64,000 bases of DNA from Mycobacterium europaeum. Lineage in GTDB: Bacteria > Actinomycetota > Actinomycetes > Mycobacteriales > Mycobacteriaceae. The DNA is taken from NCBI RefSeq assembly GCF_002102155.1, contig NZ_LQOU01000026.1, positions 79,431-143,430 of the forward strand, given 5' to 3'. The notes beneath the pieces are model-generated. The model saw only the letters and a program-made list of their open reading frames with translations, was not told the DNA's origin and did not search any database. The first letter of the stretch is position 1, and each line of letters starts with the position of its first letter. The position numbers and the translations under genes are program-made. Below, one piece after another: positions 52,699 to 61,371 of this stretch.

Positions 52699-53532
52699 TC
52701 ATCGTCTGTACCGTTGGGCGTACTCGCCCGGGCTGCAGCCCAACATCGACCGGAAGTCGTTCGTGAAGTGCGCCTGGTCGTACCAGCCGAGTCGCACTGC
52801 CAGGTCGGCGAGGTCGACGCACCGGTCAGTCTCGAGCGCCAACGCGGCGTGCTGCAAACGGTATCGACACAGCACCCATTTGACGGAGACGCCGACGTAG
52901 CGCCGAAATACGCGCTGCGTAGTTCGCGCGCTCCACGGCGAGTACGCCATAACCTGGTCCACGCTGTGCAAAGCCTGCTCGTCGCGCATCCGTTGAAGCA
53001 GCGTTGCGAGGGCCGCATAGGTTGGATCGGGCCGGGTCGCAGCACCGATCGCGGCATCGAATTGCGCCGTGGCGGCGTCGATATCGTCGTCGAAAGACAC
53101 GGAGCCGCCGAACAGCTCGCCGTCCGCCCGCATAACGCGGCCCGCCACCGCGGCGGCGTCGCGCCCGAATCGGGCGGTGAACCCGCCCGGCTTGAAACGC
53201 GCACCGACTACCGCGCCCCGTCCGGACAATGTGATGCTGAAGACCCGTTGCACCACGCCGTGCACCAAAGTGGCAGGTAAGGCATGGCCGTGACGCGGCG
53301 AGTCGGTCCCCCACTCGTGCGTGAGGTGCATCGACGGGAAGGTGATCACCAGGCTGTCATGCGGCGGTCGCCCGGTCAGGTCCCAGCAGACCGACCAGTA
53401 GTGTTCGACGAATTTGCCCGCGAGTTCCGACGGCGCCCTGCGGACGAGGTCGAACACCGCCGCGCTGCCCGCCCGCCCGACCACGCCCAACTCGGCACCG
53501 TGGATTGGTGGCGCGTTTTTCCAAGCCAACAC
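52699..53532 (-). CDS. AraC family regulator
   Basis: A 277-residue protein. The N-terminal domain (ELAGKFVEHYWSVCWDL, VITFPSMHLTHEW, GARFKPGGF) is the DUF6597-type sensor; the C-terminal AraC domain holds the double HTH (STRTTQRVFRRYVGVSVKWVLCRYRLQ-type first half; LADLAVRLGWYDQAHFTNDFRSMLG second half). The GTG at 53532 is only 27 bp from the ATG of the divergent VOC gene, so it probably regulates that gene. Confidence 0.85.
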   Translation of the reverse strand: MLAWKNAPPIHGAELGVVGRAGSAAVFDLVRRAPSELAGKFVEHYWSVCWDLTGRPPHDSLVITFPSMHLTHEWGTDSPRHGHALPATLVHGVVQRVFSITLSGRGAVVGARFKPGGFTARFGRDAAAVAGRVMRADGELFGGSVSFDDDIDAATAQFDAAIGAATRPDPTYAALATLLQRMRDEQALHSVDQVMAYSPWSARTTQRVFRRYVGVSVKWVLCRYRLQHAALALETDRCVDLADLAVRLGWYDQAHFTNDFRSMLGCSPGEYAQRYRR

Positions 53533-53559
53533 GTGACGAATGTAGCGAAGGTGGACGCC

Positions 53560-54030
53560 ATGACCCCCACACCCATTCCCGCCGGCTACACAAGTTTGAC
53601 CCCGTTCCTGGTCGTCGACGGCGCCGCGGCAGCCATCGATTTCTACCTCGACGTGTTCGGCGCCGTCCTGGTCGAGAAGATGACCGGACCGGACGGCACG
53701 ATCGCGCACGCGGAATTGGATTTCGGCCACGGGAGGCTGCAATTGTCCGATCCCAACCCCGAATACCGGCTCGTGGCTCCCGCCGCGCACAGCGGGTCCG
53801 TGACCCATTCGGTCGCGCTGTATTGCGCTGACGTCGACGACGTGCTGGCGCGCGCCGAGCAGGCAGGGGCGACGATTCGCGAGGCAGCCCAGACCTTCGT
53901 CACCGGTGACCGGTTCGGTTCCATCGTCGACCCGTTCGGGCAACGCTGGTCGATTATGACGCGGGTCGAAGAGGTCGACGCCGCCGAACGCGAACGGCGC
54001 CTGGCGAGCTGGGGACAAACGAATCTGTGA
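53560..54030 (+). CDS. VOC/glyoxalase superfamily protein (PhnB-like)
   Basis: A 156-residue protein of the vicinal oxygen chelate fold: GYTSLTPFLVVDGAAAAIDFYLDVFGA, cited by its key motif AIDFYLDVFGA, then HAELDFGHGRLQLSD and DPFGQRWSIMTR. This is the PhnB/YdcE-like class, often of unknown activity. GTG 53551 is an alternative start. It is divergent from the AraC gene and converges on nrdE 9 bp away. Confidence 0.85.
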   Translation: MTPTPIPAGYTSLTPFLVVDGAAAAIDFYLDVFGAVLVEKMTGPDGTIAHAELDFGHGRLQLSDPNPEYRLVAPAAHSGSVTHSVALYCADVDDVLARAEQAGATIREAAQTFVTGDRFGSIVDPFGQRWSIMTRVEEVDAAERERRLASWGQTNL

Positions 54031-54039
54031 GGGGCCGTC

Positions 54040-56205
54040 CTACAGCATGCAGGACACGCAGCCCTCGACCTCCGTCCCTTCCAGCGCCATCTGCCGCAGC
54101 CGGATGTAGTAGAGCGTCTTGATGCCCTTGCGCCAGGCATAGATCTGCGCCTTGTTCACATCGCGCGTGGTGGCGGTGTCCTTGAAGAACAGCGTCAGGC
54201 TCAGTCCCTGGTCCACGTGCTGGGTGGCCGCGGCGTAGGTGTCGATGACCTTCTCGTAGCCGATCTCATACGCGTCCTGGAAGTACTCCAGGTTGTCGTT
54301 GGTCATGTAGGGCGCCGGGTAGTAGACGCGGCCGATCTTGCCTTCCTTGCGGATCTCGACCTTGCTGGCGATCGGGTGGATCGAGCTCGTCGAATGGTTG
54401 ATGTAGGAGATCGACCCCGTCGGCGGGACGGCCTGCAGGTTCTGGTTGTAGATGCCGTGCGCCTGCACCGACTCCTTCAACCGCTTCCAGTCGTCCTGGG
54501 TCGGGATCCGGATGTCCGCGTCGGCGAAGAGCTGACGCACCTTGTCGGTCTGCGGCTCCCACACCTGGTCGGTGTACTTGTCGAAGAACTCGCCCGAGGC
54601 GTACTTCGACCGCTCGAAACCGCCGAACGCCCTGCCCCGTTCGATGGCGATGCGGTTCGACGCCCGCAGCGCGTGGTAGAGCACCGTGTAGAAGTAGATG
54701 TTGGTGAAGTCGATGCCCTCTTCGGACCCGTAGAAGATGCGCTCGCGCGCGAGGTAGCCGTGCAGGTTCATCTGCCCCAGGCCGATCGCGTGGGATTCGT
54801 TGTTGCCCTGCTCGATCGAGGGCACCGACGTGATGTGGGTCTGGTCGCTGACCGCGGTCAGGGCGCGGATGGCCACCTCGATGGTCTGCGCGAAGTCCGG
54901 TGAGTCCATCGCCTTGGCGATGTTCAGCGAACCGAGGTTGCACGAAATGTCTTTGCCGACTTTGGCATACGAGAGGTCGTCGTTGAACAGCGACGGCGTG
55001 GACACCTGCAGGATCTCCGAGCACAGGTTCGAGTGCGTGATCTTGCCCTCGACCGGGTTGGCCCGGTTCACCGTGTCCTCGAACATGATGTAGGGGTAGC
55101 CGGACTCGAACTGCAGCTCGGCCAGCGTCTGGAAGAACTCCCGCGCCTTGATCTTCGTCTTGCGGATGCGCGCGTCGTCGACCATCTCGTAGTACTTCTC
55201 GGTCACCGAGATGTCGGCGAACGGCAGGCCGTAGACGCGTTCGACGTCGTACGGCGAGAACAGGTACATGTCCTCGTTCTTCTTGGCCAGCTCGAAGGTG
55301 ATGTCGGGGATCACCACGCCCAGGCTCAGCGTCTTGATCCGGATCTTCTCGTCGGCGTTCTCGCGTTTGGTGTCCAGGAAGCGGTAGATGTCGGGGTGAT
55401 GCGCGTGCAGGTACACCGCTCCGGCACCCTGGCGCGCGCCCAACTGGTTGGCGTAGGAGAACGAGTCCTCGAGCAGCTTCATGATGGGGATGACGCCCGA
55501 GGACTGGTTCTCGATGTTTTTGATCGGCGCGCCGTGCTCGCGAATGTTGGTCAGCAGCAACGCGACTCCCCCGCCGCGCTTGGACAGCTGCAGGGCGGAG
55601 TTGATCGATCGGCCGATCGATTCCATGTTGTCCTCGATGCGCAGCAGAAAGCAGCTCACCGGTTCGCCGCGTTGCTTCTTGCCCGAGTTCAGAAACGTCG
55701 GGGTGGCCGGCTGGAAGCGGCCGTCGATGATCTCGTCGACCAGCTTCTCGGCCAGCCCGGTGTCACCGGCCGCCAGGGTGAGCGCCACCATGACCACGCG
55801 GTCCTCGAAGCGCTCCAGGTAGCGCTTACCGTCGAACGTCTTCAGCGTGTAGGAGGTGTAGTACTTGAACGCGCCCAGGAACGTCGGGAACCGGAACTTC
55901 TTGGCATAGGCGCGGTCCAGCAGCTCCTTGACGAAGTTGCGCGAGTACTGGTCGAGAACCTCGCGCTCGTAGTAGTTTTCGCGGATCAGGTAGTCGAGCT
56001 TCTCGTCCTGATTGTGGAAGAAGACAGTGTTCTGGTTGACGTGCTGCAGGAAGTACTGGCGCGCCGCCAGCACGTCCTTGTCGAACTGAATCCTGCCGTC
56101 GGCGTCGTACAGGTTCAGCATCGCGTTCAGCGCGTGGTAGTCCGTTTCACCGGGCAACGCGTGCGCGCCGGACGTTACAGGCTCTGCAGTGACGGTTGGT
56201 GGCAC
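54040..56205 (-). CDS. nrdE: Class Ib ribonucleotide reductase large subunit (Rv3051c homologue)
   Basis: A 721-residue NrdE without an ATP cone. Active-site features: PVSCFLL (catalytic Cys), NLCSEI (second redox Cys/Glu loop), [15 protein letters not shown], and the C-terminal swinging-arm pair CVSCML, which takes electrons from NrdH. It reduces NDPs with NrdF2. GTG 56205 lies within the end of nrdI, 31 bp overlap; longer frames reach 56304 without homology. Confidence 0.95.
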   Translation of the reverse strand: MPPTVTAEPVTSGAHALPGETDYHALNAMLNLYDADGRIQFDKDVLAARQYFLQHVNQNTVFFHNQDEKLDYLIRENYYEREVLDQYSRNFVKELLDRAYAKKFRFPTFLGAFKYYTSYTLKTFDGKRYLERFEDRVVMVALTLAAGDTGLAEKLVDEIIDGRFQPATPTFLNSGKKQRGEPVSCFLLRIEDNMESIGRSINSALQLSKRGGGVALLLTNIREHGAPIKNIENQSSGVIPIMKLLEDSFSYANQLGARQGAGAVYLHAHHPDIYRFLDTKRENADEKIRIKTLSLGVVIPDITFELAKKNEDMYLFSPYDVERVYGLPFADISVTEKYYEMVDDARIRKTKIKAREFFQTLAELQFESGYPYIMFEDTVNRANPVEGKITHSNLCSEILQVSTPSLFNDDLSYAKVGKDISCNLGSLNIAKAMDSPDFAQTIEVAIRALTAVSDQTHITSVPSIEQGNNESHAIGLGQMNLHGYLARERIFYGSEEGIDFTNIYFYTVLYHALRASNRIAIERGRAFGGFERSKYASGEFFDKYTDQVWEPQTDKVRQLFADADIRIPTQDDWKRLKESVQAHGIYNQNLQAVPPTGSISYINHSTSSIHPIASKVEIRKEGKIGRVYYPAPYMTNDNLEYFQDAYEIGYEKVIDTYAAATQHVDQGLSLTLFFKDTATTRDVNKAQIYAWRKGIKTLYYIRLRQMALEGTEVEGCVSCML

Positions 56206-56627
56206 GTCTGTTCCTTCCAGAAATCTTCCAAGCCCGCGCGGACGGCTTCCACGTCGTCCGGGGTGCCCATCAGTTCGAAGCGGTAAAGGTAGGGGACGCC
56301 GCATTTGCGCGAGATCACGTTGCCCGCATAGGCGAATTCGGCGCCGAAGTTGTTGTTGCCCGCCGCGATGACGCCGCGGATCAACGACCGGTTGTGCTCG
56401 TCGTTCAGGAATGCGATGACCTGCTTGGGAACGTATCCGCCGGCGTTGAGGTCAGGGGTGGCCCGGCCGCCGCCGTACGTGGGCACGATCAGGACATACG
56501 GCTCGTCGACCTCGATGCGGCCATGCAGCGGTATCCGCGTGGCGGGAACACCCAGCTTCTGCACGAAGCGGTGGGTGTTCTCCGACACGGAGGAGAAATA
56601 GACCAGGCTGCGCCGCGTGATGTCCAT
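56175..56627 (-). CDS. nrdI: NrdI flavodoxin-like protein (Rv3052c homologue)
   Basis: A 150-residue flavodoxin-like protein. FMN-binding loops are [18 protein letters not shown] and [15 protein letters not shown]. NrdI supplies superoxide or reducing power to assemble the Mn tyrosyl radical cofactor of NrdF. The ATG at 56627 follows AAGGAGG about 6 nt upstream. Confidence 0.95.
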   Translation of the reverse strand: MDITRRSLVYFSSVSENTHRFVQKLGVPATRIPLHGRIEVDEPYVLIVPTYGGGRATPDLNAGGYVPKQVIAFLNDEHNRSLIRGVIAAGNNNFGAEFAYAGNVISRKCGVPYLYRFELMGTPDDVEAVRAGLEDFWKEQTCHQPSLQSL

Positions 56628-56670
56628 AGCACCGCAACCTCCTTCTTACCTATCGTCCGCCGCTGGCCAC

Positions 56671-56910
56671 TCAGGCGCTGAGGGCCGCTTCCGCGAGCGC
56701 CTTGATGCGGTCCGGCCGGAACCCCGACCAGTGCTCGTTCCCCGCCACCACCACGGGCGCCTGCAGGTACCCCAGCGCCATCACGTAGTCGCGCGCCTCG
56801 TTGTCCAGCGTGATGTCGACCTTCTCGTAGCCGATGCCCTGCTTGTCCAGGGCCTTGAACGTGGCGCTGCACTGCACGCATGCCGGCTTGGTGTACACGG
56901 TGATGCTCAT
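56671..56910 (-). CDS. nrdH: NrdH glutaredoxin-like electron donor (Rv3053c homologue)
   Basis: A 79-residue NrdH redoxin. The redox motif is CVQC at residues 11-14 (YTKPACVQC), with WSGFRPD near the end, typical of NrdH. It reduces NrdE and is itself reduced by thioredoxin reductase. AAAGGAG lies about 9 nt before ATG 56910. It is the first gene of nrdHIE. Confidence 0.95.
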   Translation of the reverse strand: MSITVYTKPACVQCSATFKALDKQGIGYEKVDITLDNEARDYVMALGYLQAPVVVAGNEHWSGFRPDRIKALAEAALSA

Positions 56911-57113
56911 AGAAGCCGCTCCTTTGCGGAAGGTGGGACTTGTCACGGACTGGCAACTACTCGGTACTACGTCTTCGCTGTGTTTCAGCGGCCCGCCAAG
57001 CCCCCACATTCCCGTCGTGCGGCCGTCGGGGTCGAATGACCCATTGAGCCGATTTCGGGTGGTGAACCAGGCCCCGGTCGGGCTGGTGAACCTGGGATCT
57101 GCCGGTGCTCGAA

Positions 57114-57161
57114 ACACTACACCTAGTGGCAGACAAGATGACCAGATACAAGATGTTCGGA
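57114..57161. promoter_or_regulatory. Tandem NrdR-like boxes upstream of nrdHIE
   Basis: ACACTACACCTAGTGG (57114-57129) and the weaker ATACAAGATGTTCGGA (57146-57161) resemble the NrdR consensus. The spacing is 32 bp, the same as at nrdF2. Confidence 0.45.
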
Positions 57162-57337
57162 ATGACATTTTTGAAATTCGCTGGTCGTAAGCCGTTCGGG
57201 CGACACGCGCCCGGCGTGTCGCAGGTCACATTCTTCGACGAAGCCGCCCATGCGAATCGTTGTATCACCGGCCACCGACATCTCCCCGTGGCCCGCGCCC
57301 AAACCGCCGCATTCGGCCTCCCCGGCCGACCGCCAGC

Positions 57338-57366
57338 AAAGCCGCCAGCCGAGGGCTGGCGGCTTT
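57338..57366 (-). terminator. Intrinsic terminator-like hairpin downstream of Rv3054c homologue
   Basis: Perfect 13-bp arms AAAGCCGCCAGCC and GGCTGGCGGCTTT with a 3-nt loop. The stem ends in three U residues on either strand. It lies 62 bp past the reductase stop codon. Confidence 0.75.
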
Positions 57367-57427
57367 GGCTATCCGGTTGCCACAACCTCGCTGGTCACCC
57401 GGTGACCAGCTTGTGGACTTCCCCCAA

Positions 57428-57982
57428 TCAGCCGACTTCGGCGACCAGCTTCCCGACCGCGTCGCGCACATTCCCCGAGAGCTCGGCGTGCTCCGCGGGC
57501 GCTTTGCCCTCCAGCGTCTTGAACGGCACGGAGAGTTTGATCGAATCCACCACGCGCGCGCCGGCGATGCCGAACGACTTGCGGGTTTCGTCGTGCGCCC
57601 AGACCCCGCCGTACTGACCGAAGGAGCCCCCGATCACCGCCAGCGGCTTGCCCTTCAGCGCGCCGTCGCCGAACGGCCGGGACAGCCAGTCGATCGCGTT
57701 CTTGATGACGGCCGGAATGCTGCCGTTGTATTCCGGGGTGACCACCAGCGCGGCGTCGGCGTCGGCCGCCGCCGCGCGCAGGGCGACCACCGGGGGCAGC
57801 GGCGGGGCGCCGGTGTTCATCGCGTCGTCGATCTCTTCGTTGTAGAACGGCAGCTCTGCGAGCTCCTCGAAGATCGTGACGGTCACGCCGTCGGGGGCCA
57901 CCGCCGCCGCCAGTTCGGCGATCTGCCGGTTCACTGACGCCGCACGCAGGCTTCCCACGAACGCCAAGATCTTGGTTGTCAC
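57428..57982 (-). CDS. NADPH-dependent FMN reductase (Rv3054c homologue)
   Basis: A 184-residue flavodoxin-fold reductase, the same length as Rv3054c. FMN-binding loops are VGSLRAASVNRQ (N-terminal GSLR-x-S) and TPEYNGSIPAVIKNAIDW; GGSFGQYGG is the third loop. These enzymes reduce quinones, azo compounds or chromate. GTG 57982 is chosen by length. It shares a promoter region and 22-bp palindrome with the TetR gene. Confidence 0.92.
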   Translation of the reverse strand: MTTKILAFVGSLRAASVNRQIAELAAAVAPDGVTVTIFEELAELPFYNEEIDDAMNTGAPPLPPVVALRAAAADADAALVVTPEYNGSIPAVIKNAIDWLSRPFGDGALKGKPLAVIGGSFGQYGGVWAHDETRKSFGIAGARVVDSIKLSVPFKTLEGKAPAEHAELSGNVRDAVGKLVAEVG

Positions 57983-58025
57983 TGTCGGAGTCCCTTCGGT
58001 CGTTGGTCTACATCCTCGCATGCCC

Positions 58026-58047
58026 AAACCGGACTGCAGTCCGGTTT
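58026..58047. promoter_or_regulatory. 22-bp perfect palindrome, TetR operator
   Basis: Each arm is AAACCGGACTG read from the outside, meeting at ACTGCAGT with no spacer. It lies 25 bp before the TetR ATG and 43 bp before the reductase GTG, so one protein dimer could block both divergent promoters. Confidence 0.8.
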
Positions 58048-58072
58048 ATTCCGGCGGCGTTAAAGTGCAGTC

Positions 58073-58681
58073 ATGAGCGAACGGTTGGGCGAGCTGCCCG
58101 TGTGCGCTCCGCAGGTGGTCCACCAGGAGCGGGGCGACGCGGCGCGCAACCGTGCCCTGTTACTCCAGGCTGCCCGAAACCTGGTCGCCGAGCGCGGCGC
58201 CGATGCGGTCACCATGGACGACATCGCCGCGGCCGCCGGGGTCGGCAAGGGCACGCTGTTCCGCCGGTTCGGCAGCCGCGCCGGCCTGATGATGGTGTTG
58301 CTCGACGAAGACGAGCAAGCGAGTCAGCGGGCGTTTCTGTTCGGGCCGCCGCCCTTGGGCCCCGGCGCGCCGCCGACGGATCGGCTGGTGGCGTTCGGCC
58401 GCGAGCGGATCCGCTTCGCGCACACCCACCGCGAGCTGCTCTCGGCCGTCAACCGCGACCCGCAAAGCCGTCACAACGCGCCGGCGATGGTGCAACGCAC
58501 CCACGTGCGGGTCCTGCTGAAGGCCGCCGAGTCCACCGGCGACCTCGATGTGCAAACCGACGCGTTGCTGGCGCTGCTGGACGTGGACTACATCGAGCAC
58601 CAGCTCGCCGAGGGCGGCCACACCCTGCAGACCCTCGGCGACGCGTGGGAAAGCTTGGCGCGCAAGCTTTGTGGGCGGTGA
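58073..58681 (+). CDS. TetR family regulator (Rv3055 homologue)
   Basis: A 202-residue regulator. HTH: ADAVTMDDIAAAAGVGKGTLFRRFGSRAGL, key helix VGKGTLFRRFGSR. The C-terminal domain fits the SCO1135/TetR_C type. Divergent from the FMN reductase and behind a 22-bp palindrome, it most likely represses both. dinP starts 6 bp downstream, so translesion synthesis may share its transcript. Confidence 0.9.
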   Translation: MSERLGELPVCAPQVVHQERGDAARNRALLLQAARNLVAERGADAVTMDDIAAAAGVGKGTLFRRFGSRAGLMMVLLDEDEQASQRAFLFGPPPLGPGAPPTDRLVAFGRERIRFAHTHRELLSAVNRDPQSRHNAPAMVQRTHVRVLLKAAESTGDLDVQTDALLALLDVDYIEHQLAEGGHTLQTLGDAWESLARKLCGR

Positions 58682-58687
58682 CCCGGC

Positions 58688-59731
58688 ATGATCGCGCCGA
58701 CGCAGAGCTGGGTCCTGCACGTCGACCTCGATCAGTTTCTGGCGTCCGTGGAATTGCGTCGCCACCCCGAGCTAGCCGGGCTGCCGGTGATCGTCGGCGG
58801 CAACGGCGATCCGTCCGAACCGCGCAAGGTTGTCACCTGCGCGTCCTATGAAGCCCGGAAATTCGGCGTGCACGCCGGCATGCCGTTGCGGGCCGCCGCC
58901 CGCCGCTGCCCCGAGGCGACGTTCCTGCCGTCGGACGCCGAAGCCTATGACGCGGCCTCCCAGCAGGTGATGGGGTTGCTGCGCGATCTGGGGCACCCGG
59001 TCGAGGTGTGGGGATGGGACGAGGCGTACGTCGGGCTGGCGGGGGCCGACCCGACGGAAGTGGCCGACGAGATCCGGGCGGTCATCTCCGCGGAAACCGG
59101 GCTGTCCTGCTCGGTCGGCATCAGCGACAACAAGCAGCGCGCCAAGGTCGCGACCGGCTTCGCCAAACCGGCGGGCGTCTTCGCGCTCACCGACGCGAAC
59201 TGGATGACCCTGATGGCCGACCGCCCGGTCGACGCGTTGTGGGGCGTAGGCCCCAAGACCGCGAAAAAGCTTGCCGCGCTGGGGATCACGACGGTGCGTG
59301 AGCTCGCGGACAGTGACGCCGAGCTGCTGACGTCGGCGTTCGGCCCGCGTACCGGGCTGTGGCTGCTGCTGTTGGCCAAGGGCGGTGGCGACACCGGCGT
59401 CAGCGCCGAGCCGTGGATCCCGCGCTCGCGCAGCCACGTGGTCACCTTCCCGCGCGACCTCACCGAACGCGCCGAGATGGATTCGTCCGTCACGCAATTG
59501 GCCGAACAGACGTTGGCCGACGTGCTCGCGTCGGGCCGGATCGTGACCCGCGTGGCCGTCACCGTGCGGACCGCGACCTTCTACACCCGCGCCAAGGTCC
59601 GCAAGCTGGACGCCCCGACCACCGATCGCGACACCATCGTCGCCGCGGCGCTGCGCGTCCTGGACCTATTCGAGCTCGACCGCCCGGTCCGGCTGCTGGG
59701 GGTGCGCCTCGAACTGGCCATGCCGCACTAG
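58688..59731 (+). CDS. dinP: DNA polymerase IV, DinB2 type (Rv3056 homologue)
   Basis: A 347-residue Y-family polymerase. Catalytic acids are in HVDLDQFLASVE (D13) and VWGWDEAYVGL (Asp-Glu pair). The residue after QF is Leu18 rather than the Phe or Tyr steric gate of most DinB proteins; the corresponding Leu of M. smegmatis DinB2 permits ribonucleotide use. The C-terminal end (LLGVRLELAMPH) lacks an evident beta-clamp motif, as in DinB2. It is probably co-transcribed with the TetR gene. Confidence 0.92.
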   Translation: MIAPTQSWVLHVDLDQFLASVELRRHPELAGLPVIVGGNGDPSEPRKVVTCASYEARKFGVHAGMPLRAAARRCPEATFLPSDAEAYDAASQQVMGLLRDLGHPVEVWGWDEAYVGLAGADPTEVADEIRAVISAETGLSCSVGISDNKQRAKVATGFAKPAGVFALTDANWMTLMADRPVDALWGVGPKTAKKLAALGITTVRELADSDAELLTSAFGPRTGLWLLLLAKGGGDTGVSAEPWIPRSRSHVVTFPRDLTERAEMDSSVTQLAEQTLADVLASGRIVTRVAVTVRTATFYTRAKVRKLDAPTTDRDTIVAAALRVLDLFELDRPVRLLGVRLELAMPH

Positions 59732-60589
59732 CGGCGCCGGGGCCGGCCGCAGCGCCCGGGTGAACACCACGTTCACCTGACGCATCGCCACGCTGTAGGG
59801 CCACCAGGCCAGCCGCTTGAAGGCGTACAGCGCCCGGATGTCCGCCGAGGTGTAGATCAGGTAGCGGTTCTTGGCCACCCCGGCCAGGATCTTCTCGGCC
59901 GCCCTCTCCGGCGAGACGGCGTGGCCGCTGAAGCGGTTCACCCAGCGCGCCACCTTGGGGTCTTCGCGGTCCACGCCGGCGATCTCGACGGTTTGGACCA
60001 GCGGGGTGTTCACCGCGCCCGGCACCACGACCGACACCCCGATGCGGTGCCGGGCCAGGTCGAAGCGCAGCACCTCCGACAGCCCGCGCAGGCCGTACTT
60101 GCTGGCGCTGTAGGCGGCATGCCACGGGAGGGCGACCAGCCCCGCGGCCGACGACACGTTGACCAGGTGCCCGCCGTTGCGGGCCGCCACCATCGGGGGG
60201 ACGAACGTCTCGATGACGTGGATCGGACCCATCAGGTTGATCGCGATCATCTTGCTCCACTGCTCGTGGCTCAGCCGGTCGACGGTGCCCCACGCCGACA
60301 CACCGGCGATGTTGAGCACGACGTCCATGCTCGGATGGTCGCGATGGATGTCGGCGGCGAACGCGGCCACCTCGTCATAGCTGGCGATGTCGAGGGCCCG
60401 ATGCTCGGGTACCCGCCCGCCCAACGCGCGGGCGTCGGCCACGGTCCGCTCGAGGCCGTCCCGGTCACGGTCGGTGAGATAGAGCTCGGCGCCGTCGGCG
60501 GCCAGCCGCAGCGCGGTGGCGCGGCCGATGCCGCTGGCCGCCCCGGTGACCAGACACCGTTTGTCCGCGAAGTATCCCTGCTGCCCCAT
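59666..60589 (-). CDS. Short-chain dehydrogenase (Rv3057c homologue)
   Basis: A 307-residue classical SDR: VTGAASGIGRATA, NIAGVSAWG, NVSSAAG with catalytic Ser, and YSASKYG. The C-terminal segment (YAFKRLAWWPYSVAMRQVNVVFTRAL) is hydrophobic and may associate with membrane. The 3' end overlaps dinP by 66 bp. ATG 60589 is preferred to the longer frame. It is followed upstream by the TetR (Rv3058c type), 32 bp away. Confidence 0.9.
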   Translation of the reverse strand: MGQQGYFADKRCLVTGAASGIGRATALRLAADGAELYLTDRDRDGLERTVADARALGGRVPEHRALDIASYDEVAAFAADIHRDHPSMDVVLNIAGVSAWGTVDRLSHEQWSKMIAINLMGPIHVIETFVPPMVAARNGGHLVNVSSAAGLVALPWHAAYSASKYGLRGLSEVLRFDLARHRIGVSVVVPGAVNTPLVQTVEIAGVDREDPKVARWVNRFSGHAVSPERAAEKILAGVAKNRYLIYTSADIRALYAFKRLAWWPYSVAMRQVNVVFTRALRPAPAPLVRHGQFEAHPQQPDRAVELE

Positions 60590-60621
60590 TGCCGTGACGA
60601 TACCGGCGGTAACGCCTCGGC

Positions 60622-61275
60622 CTAGGGACGCCCGCCCCACAGCGCGTGCAGCCACAACCGCTCCAGCACGCGCACGCGGCGGTCGCGGTCGCTGTCACGG
60701 CCGGCCAGGATCGGGTCGCCGGTCAGCATCAGCGCGGTGGTACCGGCGAGGGTGCGGATCAGCGTCGGCAGGTCGTCGCTGATCGGGCTGGCGGTCCCGG
60801 CCTTCATCTCCGCCTCGACGATGGAGACGATCTGCCCCAGCACCACCTCGAACTGCTGGTCGAGGAGATTACGGATCTCGACGTCGGTGGTGCGCGCCTC
60901 GTTGCACGCGGTCATCACCGGGTCGTTGTGCGCGTACACGGCGGCCGCGCTGCCGACCATGCGTTGGGCGAACTGCTCCGGCGACTCGCCGGGCTGGCGC
61001 GGGGCGAAGTCCTGGGTGAGCTCTTCGAGTTCGGCGGCGGCCTCGGCCATCAACTGGGCCAGCACCGCGTATTTCGAGTCGAAGTAGAAGTAGAAGCCGG
61101 AGCGGGCGACGCCGGCCCGAAGGCTGATGGTGCTGACGGACAGCTCGGCGAATGGCTGCTCCTGCAACAGTTCCCGCACCGCCTGCAGGATCGCCTGGCG
61201 TTGCTTGTCGCCGCGCCGTTGCCCGACGGGCTCCGGGGTGGCGGGGTGGCTGCTCACTCCCTGACCTTGCACCAC
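60622..61275 (-). CDS. TetR family regulator (Rv3058c homologue)
   Basis: A 217-residue regulator. HTH: AELSVSTISLRAGVARSGFYFYFDSKYAVL, key helix VARSGFYFYFDSK. The ligand domain is of the EthR-like class. It is divergent from cyp136 and probably represses both itself and the P450 through the dyads at 61291-61344. GTG 61275 is used; GTG 61257 is possible. Confidence 0.9.
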   Translation of the reverse strand: MVQGQGVSSHPATPEPVGQRRGDKQRQAILQAVRELLQEQPFAELSVSTISLRAGVARSGFYFYFDSKYAVLAQLMAEAAAELEELTQDFAPRQPGESPEQFAQRMVGSAAAVYAHNDPVMTACNEARTTDVEIRNLLDQQFEVVLGQIVSIVEAEMKAGTASPISDDLPTLIRTLAGTTALMLTGDPILAGRDSDRDRRVRVLERLWLHALWGGRP

Positions 61276-61290
61276 GCCGCGCGAAAAGCA

Positions 61291-61344
61291 AACTTGACAG
61301 CCGTCAAGTTTTTTCCGAAGGTTATAGAACAGTGACGGCTGTCA
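61291..61344. promoter_or_regulatory. Two TetR-type operators with core TGACAGCCGTCA
   Basis: Site 1 (61291-61310): AACTTGAC-AGCC-GTCAAGTT, perfect 8-bp arms. Site 2 (61333-61344): TGACGGCTGTCA, the reverse complement of the same core. They lie between the divergent TetR and cyp136 genes. Confidence 0.75.
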
Positions 61345-61371
61345 CCTCGGAGGGCACGCAAAGGAGCGTCT

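Larger units (their letters stand above)
56911..57427. other. 517-bp intergenic region between nrdH and Rv3054c
   Basis: No convincing gene is present on either strand. It holds the nrdHIE 5' region with two NrdR-like boxes (57114-57161) and a strong terminator hairpin (57338-57366). The 200 bp between nrdH and the boxes is a long untranslated leader or has internal promoter elements that I cannot identify. Confidence 0.6.

Noticed and set aside
55033..56286. A 417-codon plus-strand frame
   Set aside because: It is antisense to nrdE, whose identity is certain.
57260..57937. A 225-codon plus-strand frame
   Set aside because: It is mostly antisense to the FMN reductase and crosses a terminator hairpin; there is no ribosome site or homology.
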